Source: Drechslerella dactyloides
Taxonomy: Eukaryota > Ascomycota > Orbiliomycetes > Orbiliales > Orbiliaceae
Assembly: GCA_020064725.1 (NCBI GenBank)
Contig: JAGTWJ010000002.1
Span: forward strand, 3,100,001-3,164,000
Reading direction: 5' to 3'
DNA: 64,000 bases
The translations under genes were made by a program, and so were the position numbers. Of this stretch, positions 12,360 to 24,442 are shown piece by piece (the first letter of the stretch is position 1; the number at the start of each line of letters is the position of its first letter). The notes beneath the pieces were generated by a model, which saw only the letters and a list, made by a program, of their open reading frames with translations, was not told the DNA's origin and ran no database searches.

Positions 12360-14611
12360 TCAGTTTCCAGGACGCAGATCGCATACTCTGAATCCTAGCC
12401 TGTCCACCTCGCAAACGTGCCCCGGCCGCAGCGCGTCGGTGTACACATGAGGATTCGAATGCGGATGGAATATCTCGCGGGCCTTGCAGTTCTTAATCGT
12501 CTTGACCCCTTCTGGATCCGTTAGACGGAAGACACCCCACCTACAAGAAACAAGTCAGCACTCTTTCGTTACAACATACATAGAAGATGGATGGATGAAT
12601 AGATGGATGGATGGATGGATAGACGGATACATACGATGGCTCGCTCTGCGGCGCGCATACAATCGCGATACTCTCCTGCAACATCATCTGGTACCCGCTG
12701 TGCGTGTGCAGGTCTACCGAGCTCATAAAGCACGTTTGCGACGGATGCGTGTGTATCCAACCCAACACCATCAAGTCCTCCGCATCGATGTATTCAAACA
12801 GCGACGATTCGTTCGTCATGTCGCAGCGGTCCGACGTTGCGCTCTGCTCTGGGATCACAAGCCGGCTGACGAAGAAGGCATTGTTGCGAAGGAACCCCGC
12901 GAGGATGCCGCAGGTCTCCAGGTTGCGCTTCGTATTCGGCGACGCGATCTTGAGGAATTCTTGTCTCAGACCCTTGGGGATGAAGATTGTCCGCAGTGGC
13001 TCTCCACCTTCGGTGTAGGCTACGCATTCGAAGATATGGTTGGTGTAGGGCCGTTTCGGATTCGGCTTGTCCGGCGGGCCCATGGAGCCAACGGCCTGGG
13101 AAGGCGCGGCGGGCGCGGACGATATCGAGTTGGTTCGCTCTTTCACCGGCCGTGGAGGTGGCGCAACTATCTGTGGTGGGGCGTAGTTGGGGTCGTATTC
13201 GTCCTTGATCTTCGGAGGGACAATCGGCATGCGTTCGATGGACTGTCGGTACTGTTCCAGCTTTGACGGGTTGGCAAAGTCGTCGAGACTGGGCATCTGC
13301 GCCGAGATCGCGGGGTACGGGGTCCGTTTGGGGACCAAGGGATATTCGGTCCGAGCTTTGTTCTCCGCAGCCAGAGGATACGGCAACGACAGCGGCCGCG
13401 AACTCTTGAGCCTTTCCTTCTCTCGCTCCTTCTCCTTCTCCCTAATTTTCTCCAACTCCTCCTTCTTCTTCAGCTGCTGTCCCGGCTGCAAGGCTAACGG
13501 AATCGGTGTATGCGTCCTTAGATGCAGTTCCTGAAGACGTTTCTGCAGGTCGAACTCTTCATCCGCCGGCTTCTTCCACGATATGCGCTTACCCGGTTCC
13601 GTCGGCGTAGGTATCGCAGGCTCGTAGTTCCACCCATGCTCTTCGAAATGCTCCTTCGGCGTGAACGCGGGATGCAAGCTCGGCGACGTGTTGGAACTGT
13701 GGGTCGTCTGCATGCTGAGTCTCCTCCCCATCTTCTCCAGCTCGCCGGGCCGTCCTCGCCCCTGGTCAGGATAATGCGGCCCTCTGCCATCGCCCAGAGC
13801 GGGGAACCCGTAGCTAGAATTCGACGACGATATCGAGGACCCGCGGCTGCGCCGTTGCTGCCGAAGTACCGCCTGCTGTTCGTCCAGCTCCTTCTGTCGT
13901 TGCCGCTCCCGTTGGTACGCCTCGTATCGCGAGTTGATAGTAGCCTTGAGCTTCTCCATTCGACCTGCTATCGCTGGGAACCGCTGAACAACCATAAAAT
14001 AAAATAAAAAAACCACCCGTCAGCATTCCAATTCGATACGTGCATTTATAGCCGGGAATTCGAGTGTACCGTGTTCATTTCCACCAACAGCTTCTCATAT
14101 CGCGGATCCCTCGCCTGCGGATGCGACGGTAAGTGCGTTACTATCAGACTTTCGAAAGATTTAGAAACCGCGCCGTTTGCCGAGTGGTGCACCCCATGTA
14201 TGTGCCACCACGAGAGGGAATCGAGGATAAGAGAGAGATACGTACTCCATGTGTCGCATGTACAGCAGGAAGGCCTGCTCCTCGTTGCCTTCCTTGTAGT
14301 AAACTTCCGCCTGTACGATCGGTCACCGCTGGTAGGTCAGCCACGTGATGGCGCTGTGACGAAATGAAATGACTGGAATGACGGACGACGTTTCGCAACC
14401 CTCGATTACACGATGTAGCAACGGCGTAAGGAGAGAAAGAAAGAGAGAGAACAGGGTGTGTACGGACCTCTCTGAGGAGCGTTTGAGCGGTTCGCAACCA
14501 GGACGACAGGGAGATTTGGTCCGTGTACTCGTAGTCCAGAGCCCGCCGAGATATCTCCTTCGAGGGCACCGGCGGACCGGCGGACGATCCGTGGAAGACG
14601 GCTCTGCTCAT
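12360..14611 (-). CDS. sst2: AMSH/Sst2-type JAMM deubiquitinase
   Basis: Endosomal zinc metalloprotease of the STAMBP family, which cleaves Lys63-linked ubiquitin chains and works with ESCRT-0 (family knowledge). Five exons on the minus strand (14468-14611, 14242-14310, 14070-14114, 12635-13983, 12360-12540) give 595 aa. An N-terminal MIT-like three-helix region spans about residues 18-120 (AEVYYKEGNEEQAFLLYMRH). The middle is Pro/Lys/Glu-rich and charged. The C-terminal MPN+ domain has the JAMM signature: Glu at about 442 (ETCGILAGFL), then HTHP with His497 and His499, then Asp510 in SSVDLHTH. The second zinc site typical of AMSH is present as NCK plus FHPHSNPH near the end. The last exon restores the family C-terminus (FRLTDPEGVKTI, VCDLRPGN). 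The final intron carries a GGAT microsatellite. The first intron has an uncommon GTCCGT donor. Confidence 0.93.
12585..12622. repeat. GGAT tetranucleotide microsatellite in the last AMSH intron
   Basis: Roughly nine GATG/GGAT units with two imperfections lie within the 94-nt intron 12541-12634. Expansion or contraction here would change intron length but not the protein. Confidence 0.9.
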
Positions 14612-14740
14612 GGTGGCTGCAGGGCGTGACGCTGCACTGCGAGGCGGGCTGAAGCACGGCTGGGAGGACGTTCTTTCGATCGAAGAAGGGAGCGATGCAG
14701 GCAGAGCGGAGAGGGAAGGATGCGTATGCGTGTATGCGTA

Positions 14741-14775
<35 letters not shown>
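14741..14775. repeat. TGGC tetranucleotide microsatellite
   Basis: An uninterrupted run of almost nine TGGC units, about 130 bp upstream of the AMSH start codon, so it could lie in the promoter or 5' UTR. Confidence 0.95.
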
Positions 14776-14894
14776 TTCGAGATGCGCGAGAGGGAATTAC
14801 TAAGGGAAAGTCTAATCGCGATCGAGGCTGGGCTGCAGCGTTATCTGCCCCGGGAAGCCGAGGGTCGAGGAGGGGCAAACGGCGGCGATGGTTG

Positions 14895-14918
14895 TCGTCG
14901 TCGTCGTCGTCGTCGTCG
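14895..14918. repeat. TCG trinucleotide microsatellite
   Basis: Eight perfect TCG units, upstream of AMSH. Confidence 0.95.
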
Positions 14919-15690
14919 ACAGCGGGCGGCCGGCCTGTGCGGATGGAGAAGCACTCGGGAGGAGAGCGTCCGGTGCCACGACTGGAGAAACAAGATCGCG
15001 ATAGCAGCCACGGAGGATCCAAGGTCACTCACTCGCTTCCTCACTTCACGTCCAGCACGAACAACGTTCAACAGCTAGCTCAGGGCCAGCAGGACACTGC
15101 AGCCATTAGCGCATGGCGGCGGACAGCACGGCGAGAGCAGCTGGGGCTCTCCAGGCCACCACCCAGCGAAGGAACAGCTGGGAGAGGCCCCACCGAGCTG
15201 CAGGCGAGCTGGAGGCAAGAGAGCTAGCGCAATGACGACGACGCCGTCTGATTTGCAGCTTGTCGCCGGCCCATTGGCGTGTTCAGGCCGGCTGCTCGTG
15301 GAGCTTGGCAGTTCAGTTGCGCGTGGTCCTGCAGCGCTTCAAATCGTCCGGCGCGACACAACAGCCAGCGCCGGGACAAGGATGCCCGTATACATGCATC
15401 GGATGGTGTTTTGTGACCGTCCCGTAGGTACCGTGTCGCGGAAATTCAATGGCCTAGATCTGCCGTCCATTGCAATATGCAATATCGCAATCTGCACGCC
15501 GGTATAAAACCCCGGGGACACACAAGTTGGGAGTGGTCGAGTCATCAACGAACGATAATGCAATAGACACCGCACAATACGATTATAAAAACTCTAACGA
15601 CAATGCAGCTAAAATATACGGTAACATCTGCACGAGAACCGCCGCCTAGCAGCCATCCCACCAGGCACTGCGCTCCTACAGGTCGTCATG

Positions 15691-17805
15691 CTACAGCGAC
15701 CCGTCCGGATGCAGCGGTGATGGCGGCACTTCCGCGGTCTGGCGCTCGGAAGCCCAGCCTTCTATAATGTTCGCCGCCACGTTCTTCCCAGCGAGACTCA
15801 TCGTCTCCATACAGCTTATAAACGCCTGCGGGATCACCTCGTGTCAGTCGAACCCGCACACCATCCCATCCGTCAAAATCAAATCGAGGAGATGGATTAA
15901 CAAGGAATCGTAACTCACCTCCATGCCAGCTGTATACCACAGCCCAAAGTCGAGCTCCGCTTCCTGGAACGTCGTCCGGGGCTCTTCGACAGGGTACGCT
16001 TGCCACTGCATCACCATGCGATTAGTCAGTCGCGGCGCTTGGAAATGGTGGCATGCATGCATTGTCTCAACTGCGGGGTTCAGGTAAACAAAAAAGGGAT
16101 AAGTGCGTACCAGCTTTCTATACGTCCATGTCAACGCCTTCGCATCTCCAGGTTGGCCCATCATCTCGTATATCTTCTCGTCCGGCCAGTATTCCGGCGA
16201 GAAGATCTTGTAGAGGTATTCTCGGCGCTTCACCCCGTTCTCCAGCTTGCGGTCCAGCGTCCGCAGGATATTCACACTCCAGAAACCGGTGGGACCGACA
16301 TGGCGTGTGTTAGCATCCGACTCATCGGGCAGTGTGGACAAGATCATGTCCGGGACGAGCTCCTTGTCGCAGTTGAAGTACTTTGGCGACAGTCTATACG
16401 GCGATGCGAATAGCGTGACGTGGAGGTTGGTGTACTTGATAGTCTCAGGCGGCACGATCGAGCTGGACGTGATATTGCTGAACTGCCACGGCGTAGCGAC
16501 GATGACGTCGTCGTATTCGTCCTGCAGTTCCTCGCCCGTGCTCTTCAGCGCCTTGACTATCCAGGTCCTCTTGCCCTCGACTCTCTCGATGCTGGTCACT
16601 CGAGTCTCGAGCAGAATGCCGGACCTTGACGTTTGCACCATCCTGTCGAATATCTTCCAGTTACCGCCGGTGATCGCCATGGCGCCGTCCGTAGACATGG
16701 CCACCATTGTTACCAGTCCGTTGATATGGCCGAGGTTCGACGCATAATTGACCCTGGTTGACGCCTGGATCAAATCTGTCGTGAACGGGGGGTAGATGCT
16801 GTTCGCTTTGAGGAATTCCTAGCGTAGCGATGCATGCAACATCAGCGATCTATATCAATGCACGATTGAGGGGTAGCATGGCATTCGGGCGCTTAGCTCA
16901 ACTTACCAGGCCGGACGTCGAGGTGGCGGGGAGCAGATCCAGGTCCATAGCCGTCTGCGTGAGCGACTTCCACGGAAACACCGGCTCGTTGTACATCTTG
17001 AGAAACTGGCCAACCGTCTTCTTCACGAGGCTTGAAAGTCGCATCGGCGACATGCCGTACTTCCACAGCATCTTGAGCGTCTCCCACCATCCGCCGTCAT
17101 GGATGATCAATACGAACTGCCGGCCGTCCCATCTGAAGCCCCAGAAAATGCACGGATGCATCACAAAACATCAGCTAGGAACACCCAAGTATGCCGCAGC
17201 ACTTTCAAAGCCAAAGCCATGACCGTCACGGCGACAAGCGTATAGGTGACTTGGTTCTTACACGCCAATCTGGTCCGCCCCATCGGCGCTACCGCTATCA
17301 TAGTCGGATATCGGCAGCTCGAACAGCTTTGCGGCATCGTACAGGTTCTTGTTGACCTTGACAAAGATGGAGGCGCCCAGCTCCACCGGCTCAGCCGGAT
17401 CATCGTACGCGTAGACGGTGGTCGTCCGGCCGCCAATGTAATTGTTGCGCTCGTAGATGGTAACGTTGGCGGCCAAGTCGTTGCTGTCCGCGTAGTCTTT
17501 GAGATAGTAAGCGGCCGACGAGCCGGCTGCTCCGGCGCCTGCAGCTCGCGACGTAACGATATCAAGTCATGTCAGCCTGAGTGTGCATACTTGTAGAAAA
17601 TCATTATTCAAATGTACCAATCGCATGGAATGCACATACCTATCACCGCTACCCTCTTCGCATGCGAAGCTACACCACCATCGTTCAAGATGAACGGCTT
17701 CTGGTCGACGATGGACGCATGGCTCGGCAGTAGAATGTATGTCGTGCACAGCAGCGCGGCGACCGTCAGCAAGATGGCGCGCAGCCCTCGCCTGTATTCG
17801 AACAT
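15691..17805 (-). CDS. Prenylcysteine oxidase/lyase family FAD enzyme
   Basis: Flavoprotein predicted to release the isoprenoid as an aldehyde from prenylcysteine left after turnover of prenylated proteins; animal PCYOX1 is lysosomal. Five exons on the minus strand (17640-17805, 17262-17538, 16907-17132, 15919-16818, 15691-15825) give 567 aa. An N-terminal hydrophobic segment at about residues 9-26 looks like a signal peptide or anchor. The FAD-binding Rossmann motif is VAVIGAGAAGSSAAYYL, with GxGxxG at 56-61, followed by IYERNNYIGGRTTTV. The family C-terminus is clear: YPFFVYLNPAV, then LWYTAGMEAFISCMETMSLAGK and NVAANIIEGWAS. Both intron phases and the FAD fold support the model. A stretch at 15919-16818 is one uninterrupted exon, so no intron is needed at its GTACGC site. 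Confidence 0.9.
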
Positions 17806-19226
17806 CGTGCCGGACTATCCGCGGATGGGTGTGTCAACCGTCGCTATGCCCTGGCCAAGTCGACTCGTACTTCCGGAGGTCGTTCAATTGGTAAGATTGT
17901 TGATTCTCGATCGAGGGGACCGACCGACCGGAACGGGATGCGGACCTGCAGTCGTTATTAAGTAAAATGGCATTTCCGGCCCGCCGTCTGCTAATATGTC
18001 CGTGGCCCCTCCCGCCGCGAACGTGATCCCACGTCACCCCCCAAAGCTTCTCGCTGACGCCCGCAAGCCAGCATAATTCCACCAGAGAATCTAATTTCGG
18101 CCCCTATTAATATTGTAAAGGTGACGACGACTTTAGATAGCCCATACCGTTTCGGCGTTACGATTGAGCGACTCGAGGCCTTATGAAATGGCCCGCAACG
18201 AACGTTTACAGCTGTTACAAAGGCTGAACATTCTTGTTCAAGCTGGTCGAGCATGCTCTGAATTTGACATCATATGGCGATATCGATTTATCTTCAACGT
18301 GCACACCCTCACGCGCGCGGTCTCCTGCAATACACTGTTTTACAATAGTATTGTGAACGCAACCGTCCGGTCCGGCGGCGGATAGCAGAATTAACAATCG
18401 ATACAGCGTGAGCTTGCGTGTCAGCTCTGCATGGAGCTTGCCTGAAGAATGGCCTGAGCCCGACTGCAGCCAACCGACTCGAACAAGGTTGATTTCGCGA
18501 GCTACCCGCATCAACGGTGGAATATTCAGCCGGAAGATAGATACGAGGGAGCCCTCCTTACGACCCTGGCACCGATACCGATAGCTGAATAACGTTAGCA
18601 ACCACCAAGAGGTAGAGCAACGATACGCACCCTATAGATGCCTCGGCTTCGTATCCTACGACGAAAAGGGGTATAGCCAAGTAAACGAATCTAGCGAGTT
18701 CTCGATTGGTATCACAAACATAGCAGCCGATGCGATCCGAGCAGCCAAGATCGGTACGTGGGAGGTTCTCATTTTGATTTCTCAGCTGGCTAGCTGAAAG
18801 ATACTAGTGTCTGCAGTCCCTCATAGGCTCAGTACTATCAGCCCACATGTGTCATCAACTGCTATATCGATTTTGAGGGTAGCGGTGATATCGAAGGTGC
18901 TGCGTTGCTGAGTGGTTGCTAGAGGACCCGCCTCCGCGCTCTGTTCGCGTCCAAAGCGTGACCGACGCGTCGTCCCAAATGCAAGTGTGTGTGAGTTCGC
19001 GTCTCAATTAAGCATCAACTGGAACGTTTCTTCCCCGCAGTTTTCTAGCAGAATCTCCATCATTGACATCGCATGAGCCCATCTTTCTCTCCGGATAGAT
19101 GTAGAATCGCCTAGAGCTAAACCGCAACCCTGTTCTCACAGCTGCACGTCACAGACACAATCCTAGACATCCCGATCGCTCACGGGAACCCGCAGACTCC
19201 ACCGGCAGACGACATCGCCCAACGAC
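17806..19226. promoter_or_regulatory. Divergent intergenic region, prenylcysteine oxidase / RTC4
   Basis: 1.4 kb between two divergent genes, expected to hold both promoters. I see no gene, tRNA or strong repeat in it. Confidence 0.45.
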
Positions 19227-20962
19227 ATGCAGCGAACGACACGGTCACGCAGCGGCGTGCTGCAGCCGTCTAATATCAACAAGCCCTTCAAGTCGCCGAT
19301 AATCAAAGACACGCCGAAAGAATCTGCGGCCAATGCGGCGAAGCCCAAGAAACCGGCGAAGGACTTTCTATCCCTGCTGGAGGACGACATCATAGACAGC
19401 GATGACGAAGACGTCGTTGCGTCCGATAGCAGTAGAACCCCGGAAGCGAGCGAGTCTCGTGCTGCCTCCGCACCTTCTTCCAAACCCAGCAAGCAGGATG
19501 AAATCGAGGATGACGAGCCTGAGGAGAGGCAGACTGCCGCAAATCCATTTGCTGCAAGACAAGGTTTCGGGAACTCGAAGAGAGGCAAATTCGCAAAGAG
19601 AACGGATCGGGAGATGACCCAGAACATGGAGAGGAGGAAAACCGAGCGGCTAGAAACAGCGGGAGACAAGCGTGGGGCTCCAGCGGCGGATGAGTTCCAG
19701 CTGAAGCCGTTTACAAATTACAAGAGCTTGATGGACAAAGGTGGGCGGTCCGCCCCTTCCGCTTTCACCTTTCATCATCTTACTGACAGTTCATGACGTA
19801 GTTTCTCAGCGGGAAAAAGCAGACGAAGTGTTAGCAGCAATGTCAAGTCCGCAGAAGGAGAAGGACAAAGACCAGCTGGGCATCGCCCGCTTCAGCCACA
19901 GTTCGTCCCGGCCCGTATGATCTCCTGGAGCTCGTATTAGGACTAACAGTCGCTCCAGTTATGAAAAAGAACAATCTTCACCTCGACCCCAAGCTACTGG
20001 AATTGCTCAGCGACAACCTCGACGAGAGCGATGGTTCGGATTCGGATAACTCAACATCAAGCGGAAAGCGGAAGCGGGGAAATAGTAGCTCGCCCGAAAA
20101 CCCCATCGACCTCGATGACGATGCCCCAGCTAAGCCGAAGAAGTCGAAGAAGGCCAAGCGTAAAGGAGAATACTTATGTCCCATGTGCGACGAGGAGGTT
20201 TCAAAGGCTCTGTACGAATCGTACATGCCGGATCTACCCAATAAGCTCGCATTGAAACGCAAGCTGCACATGTCGCACAAGTTGGAGAAGGCCCACGCTA
20301 AAAAGAAGCAATTGGACATCCCCGATATCGATTGGGACGAGGTGGAGAGCCGGTGCACAAAGTACCTACCGTACCTTGAGGACATTATAGCCAGGAAGAC
20401 GCCGAGCCACTACCGAGACGTGTCTGAGAGGTTCTTCAAGAAGAAGCGAACGAACGGGAAGAGTAAAACGGAGCTGATCTTCGACAGCGGGAACTGGGAG
20501 AAGGAGTACCCGGGGTACTACGGCTCGCGCGGACGGGATATCATGTTAGTCAACAATGTCGAATTATCGCGGGTGGCGAGCTAACGTGGATATCTCTACA
20601 GGGCGGACGTTATAGGCGATTCGAGAACGATACGGGCCGCACTCAAGCGGCTCAAGCTGTCACGGGACGTCACTATCACTAGCTGTGGTGAGGGCGGATA
20701 CATCCAGAGCATTCTGATTCCGGAGCTCGCAACGCGTCTGGTCATGGAAGACTTCAAGATGGCCGACGATAAGGTTGCAGAAGGGCGGAAGATGATGATC
20801 AATACAATCGACATTGGGCTGTCGCTCAACGATGATGCTCCCCAGGCGGAGCACAAGGATGGCATGGATTGGTGGTGGAAAGAGCAGGAGGAGAAGAGGC
20901 TGGCGGAGGAGGAGACGGAGCCTGAGAATTCGCAGGCGTCGATATATGTTGATGTTGAATAG
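19227..20962 (+). CDS. RTC4: RTC4-domain protein (restriction of telomere capping 4-like)
   Basis: Yeast RTC4 is a nuclear protein linked genetically to telomere capping; its biochemical role is not established. Four exons (19227-19740, 19802-19900, 19959-20544, 20602-20962) give 519 aa. The N-terminal half is charged, Ser/Asp-rich and disordered, with Lys/Arg patches suited to nuclear import (GKRKRG, KPKKSKKAKRKG). The C-terminal half carries the RTC4-like domain. It has a CPMCDEEV cysteine pair, helical KLHMSHKLEKAHAKKK, then IDWDEVESRCTKYLPYLEDI, YPGYYGSRGRDIM and VLI-type IPELATRLVMEDFKM. The second intron could use either of two nearby acceptors; the one keeping FSHIMKKNN in frame has the better branch-site spacing. 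The family call rests on recalled motif order and not on an alignment. Confidence 0.8.
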
Positions 20963-21833
20963 TCAATTCGGCCCCGCCGGTTCACGATATTCGGTCTTTA
21001 GTTTCAGTACTTTGATATAGTGTCGGGGTTGATAGGTATTTTATGTGGCGTTCATGGAGCATGAATCATGTATTTTGCGGCGTAATTAATTCCAACTGAA
21101 ATAACTCCGCGATGCCCGACGGTATAGCATTGGCGCACCTTTAAAAGATACCCGGTAATTGTTTCCGAATACCTACTGCATGCACCTGCGATACCGCCAA
21201 GCCCCCATGCACCAAACAGTCTACCACGGACGGCGGATGGACGCAAACCCCGGTTCGGTTTAAACCGTCGACGGCGGGCGAAGGGCTTCCAGAAAGCGGC
21301 TGTGTGGGGTGCAAAGTGTTGCGGGAGCCTCGGCTTTCACGAGACAGGCCGAATGGCCGGGAGCAGCCTGGCAGGATAGGAGGCGAGCCCGACTGCACTG
21401 ACAAACAAATTGCCATCCGCATTCCACAGCAGCCCTTCCGTCACCACCACCACCACCACTACCACCACCATCGACATCGACCATCACCGACGGCATCCTC
21501 CTCACGCCGGAAAGACGTTCCTCCCCCCTTCTTCCTCCTATCGAACAACTGGACTTCCCACTCGCTACCGTCCGTCCCTGAAAGCGTCACGTCCACCTGC
21601 CTTGTTGCTGCTGACGTGACCGTCCACGACTCGTTTACGGAAAGTCGAAAGGCTGGGTGCTGAGACCGTTTGTTTTGGTCCACGATCGCCCACCGCAGCC
21701 GACCGTCGCAGACCCCAATCGCCGAATTCCCAAGTCCCACGCGACCTCGAATAGGGATATTTTCTAGTGTACAAATAAGAAGAGTGATTTCCCGACCGCA
21801 TACGCTTCACGGCCGTCTCTTTTCCAACATCAA
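20963..21833. promoter_or_regulatory. Intergenic region upstream of PEX13
   Basis: 870 bp between RTC4 and PEX13 on the same strand. It includes an ACC/CCA-rich repeat at about 21442-21470 and CT-rich sequence before the PEX13 start. No gene seen. Confidence 0.5.
21442..21470. repeat. ACC trinucleotide repeat
   Basis: About nine ACC units with one ACT interruption, in the region expected to be the PEX13 promoter or 5' UTR. Confidence 0.85.
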
Positions 21834-23269
21834 ATGTCCGGTGTCTCGCCACCAAAGCCGTGGGAACTGGCCGGTGTCACCGCTACTCGTATGTCCAATT
21901 CCACCGCCTTCTCGATGCCATCGCAAAGACTAACCTGTGTCTCCCACCAGCTGTCCCTTCAACTTCGGCCGCAGTAATGGCCTCGACATCCGCTCCCGCC
22001 GTTGCAACCTCCGCCGCCTCCGCTCCCGCCATACCCGCTAGACCCGCCGCTTTGACTTCGACAGCCGTCAATAGAATAGGTGCGACGACAACCGGCTACG
22101 GTGGCTACCAAAACAGAATGGGCACCGGGTACGGCCTGGGCACCGGGTATGGATCGTACGGTTCTTACAGCTCGCCTTACTCGTCGCCGTACTCGCGGTT
22201 CGGCGGTGGATACGGTGGATACGGAGGGTATGGAATGGGTGGATACGGCGGCTACGGCGGCTACGGAGGCTACGGCGGCATGGGACCGGGAGACCCGAAC
22301 GACCCGAACAGTCTGATGAGGGGGATGGAGAACAGCACTGCTGCTACGTTCCAGATGATCGAGAGTATCGTTGGGGCGTTTGGTAGTTTCGCACAGATGT
22401 TGGAAAGCACATTTATGGCGACGCATTCGTCGTTCTTCGGTAAGATCTTCTGCCGGCGATTGATCGGTTCGTGTGGTTCTGGCCGCTAATTTGTTTGCTA
22501 TATAGCCATGGTATCCGTTGCGGAGCAGTTTGGCAACTTGAGGACGACGCTGGGACAGATTCTCGGCATATTCGCGGTTATTAGATGGGCCAAGGTTGGC
22601 TGGGCGAAGCTCACAGGACGGCCGCTGCCCGCCAGCGCCGGAGAGCTCACGCCCGACGCGTTTGCAAGCTTCGCCGGTGGAAAGGGTGCACCGGGCCAGA
22701 AGTCGCGAGGTCCCTCGAAGAAACCATTCATCATCTTCCTGGTCGCCGTCTTCGGCTTACCATACTTGATGGGCAAGCTGATACGCGCGCTCGCCTCGAA
22801 ACAAGAAGAGGAGGAGCGTCTCCGACAGGAGGCTATGAACGCCGCCGCGGGCGGCCAATCCCTCGACCTCGCGGACCCGATGAAGAAGCTCGACTTCTGC
22901 AAGGTCCTCTACGACTTCGCCCCGGAGAACCCCGCCGTCGAACTCGAGGTCAAGAAGGGCGACCTCGTCGCCGTCCTCTCCAAGCTGGACCCGCTGGGAA
23001 ACTCATCGCAGTGGTGGAAGTGCCGGACCAAGGATGCCAGAGTCGGATATCTGCCCGAGCCGTATCTGGAGCCTCTGGTACGCAGCGGACAGATCGTGAC
23101 CGGTGCGAAGCAGATTACAGACGGCACCACGAGCCGGACGGCGACGATGACGGCGTCGAGTTTGAAGAATTCGACGGTGCCGGATAGCCGGACGCACACG
23201 ATGACGACCTCGAAGCCGGGCGACATCAGCATCGAGAGCTTCCAGAAGAGCAATTTCTTCACAAGCTGA
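21834..23269 (+). CDS. PEX13: Peroxisomal membrane protein PEX13 (peroxin-13)
   Basis: Part of the peroxisomal docking/translocation complex that receives PEX5 and PEX7 with their cargo. Three exons (21834-21888, 21951-22439, 22506-23269) give 435 aa. The short first exon encodes MSGVSPPKPWE, the conserved PEX13 N-terminus, so the start is well supported. Residues about 50-130 are Gly/Tyr-rich with many GGYG repeats. A helical membrane region follows, with a strong hydrophobic segment at about 255-275 (PFIIFLVAVFGLPYLMGKLI). The C-terminal SH3 domain spans about 312-375: KVLYDFAPENPAVELEVKKGD, then WWKCRTKDARVGYLPEPYLE. A Ser/Thr-rich tail ends the protein. The YG-rich region matches the proposed hydrogel-forming part of PEX13 in other eukaryotes (established knowledge). 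Confidence 0.95.
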
Positions 23270-24116
23270 GCAGGGCTGGCTGGCGGAAGCGATCTGGGCT
23301 CTTCGTTCGTTCGTTGGCTCGATTAATATTTTCTTTCATTCTTTTCTCACGTTGAATTATTTTGTAATTTGCATGTTGTCTTATATCCCATCCGCTTGGA
23401 TCTTGTGGTCACAGGTAGATATCTATGGTAGTATCTTTGAGCGATGGATTGTTGATATCATTGATAGTATATACGCGCATGAATTACTCTGTTACGCATT
23501 TCATTATCGCAGTTGGTGGCAAGATGGACTGCGGCCGGCAGTCTAATCTGTTATATATAACTCTTGCTTCTGTCTTTATTTTTCCACTAATCACTGTATA
23601 AAAATGACCGGTATATGCGCTAGAATTACTAGAACGGTCGCGGGATTGTGAAATATCTAAAGGATGTCTGGCTGTGGTGTAAATTGTGTATTGCCGATTT
23701 ATCAATTCATGCTATTCAGATTGCAGGAGATGTGCTGTATGAATCATGTCCCTTGGGTAATGTCACGACAACCAGAGGCCAATCTCTGCTTCCTTGACTT
23801 TCTATCTGTCTATTGGTATGCAGATGTGTATATGTTATATGTGTATATATATTTACAGACGTGGAGAGGTCCCCAACGATTCGCCACGATGCTCATCCCA
23901 TTCGCCACTCGCAGCTTGACTCGCTGAACGACCATCTATATCGTCAATCCAGCGCCGCGCATTCACCCCACGGCTTTCCAACGACCTATCCCATAGATCC
24001 GCAGTACTGACATACCGCTCAGTGCCCTCAGGTAAAATACAGGTCGATCGATAGGTTCTTGTAGCGAGTGTATATCCGTCCGTGTGTCCGTCCGTATGTA
24101 TGTATCGACTGCAGCA
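23270..24116. other. Convergent intergenic region, PEX13 / CMC2
   Basis: About 850 bp of AT-rich sequence between facing stop codons, holding both 3' UTRs. No gene recognised. Confidence 0.5.
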
Positions 24117-24442
24117 TCACGAGTTTTGCTCAATGTCCTTCCATAGCGCCTGTGTCTGCCGCCGTTTCTCCATTGCGATGTCGCGATGCGCTTTCGTCTT
24201 CGCTTTGCGTTCCTCGGCGAAGCAGGCGTTGACTTGGCGCTTGATGTCGTTGCATTGGCCGAGGGCCTTGTGGATGAAGCCGCGAGAGTGGCATTCTTCG
24301 AGGGCGAGCATGATGTCCAGGCAGCCTGTTGCGGCGGCGGTATGGTGGTTAGCAATGACTGGTTACGTTTATTGTTAGGAAGGCGGGTGATGGAGAGGGG
24401 AGGTATACCTGGGTGCTTGTGGGGGATCAGGTGCGAGTGCAT
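24117..24442 (-). CDS. CMC2: Twin-CX9C mitochondrial protein CMC2
   Basis: Small mitochondrial intermembrane-space protein needed for cytochrome c oxidase assembly or stability in yeast. Two exons on the minus strand (24409-24442, 24117-24325) give 80 aa. The twin CX9C motif is complete: Cys13/Cys23 and Cys36/Cys46, joined by HSRGFIHKALGQ. This is the CMC family arrangement recognised by the Mia40 relay. The N-terminus MHSHLIPHKHPG also matches CMC2-type proteins, and it fixes the start in the short first exon. The tail is basic/helical (KAKTKAHRDIAMEKRRQTQALW). It shares a divergent promoter with prefoldin subunit 2. Confidence 0.92.

Larger units (their letters stand above)
14612..15690. 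other. Intergenic region between AMSH and prenylcysteine oxidase
   Basis: GC-rich region of about 1.1 kb upstream of AMSH and downstream of the prenylcysteine oxidase stop. It contains two microsatellites (TGGC and TCG). Open frames across it follow the repeats and lack family features; no gene supported. Confidence 0.5.

Noticed and set aside
12484..13266. 260-codon frame on the plus strand
   Set aside because: Antisense to the JAMM domain of AMSH and it reads through that gene's intron microsatellite.
16080..16110. Extra intron in prenylcysteine oxidase at a GTACGC site
   Set aside because: The reading frame is open through this site and encodes the conserved YPFFVYLNPAVE segment, so no intron is needed.
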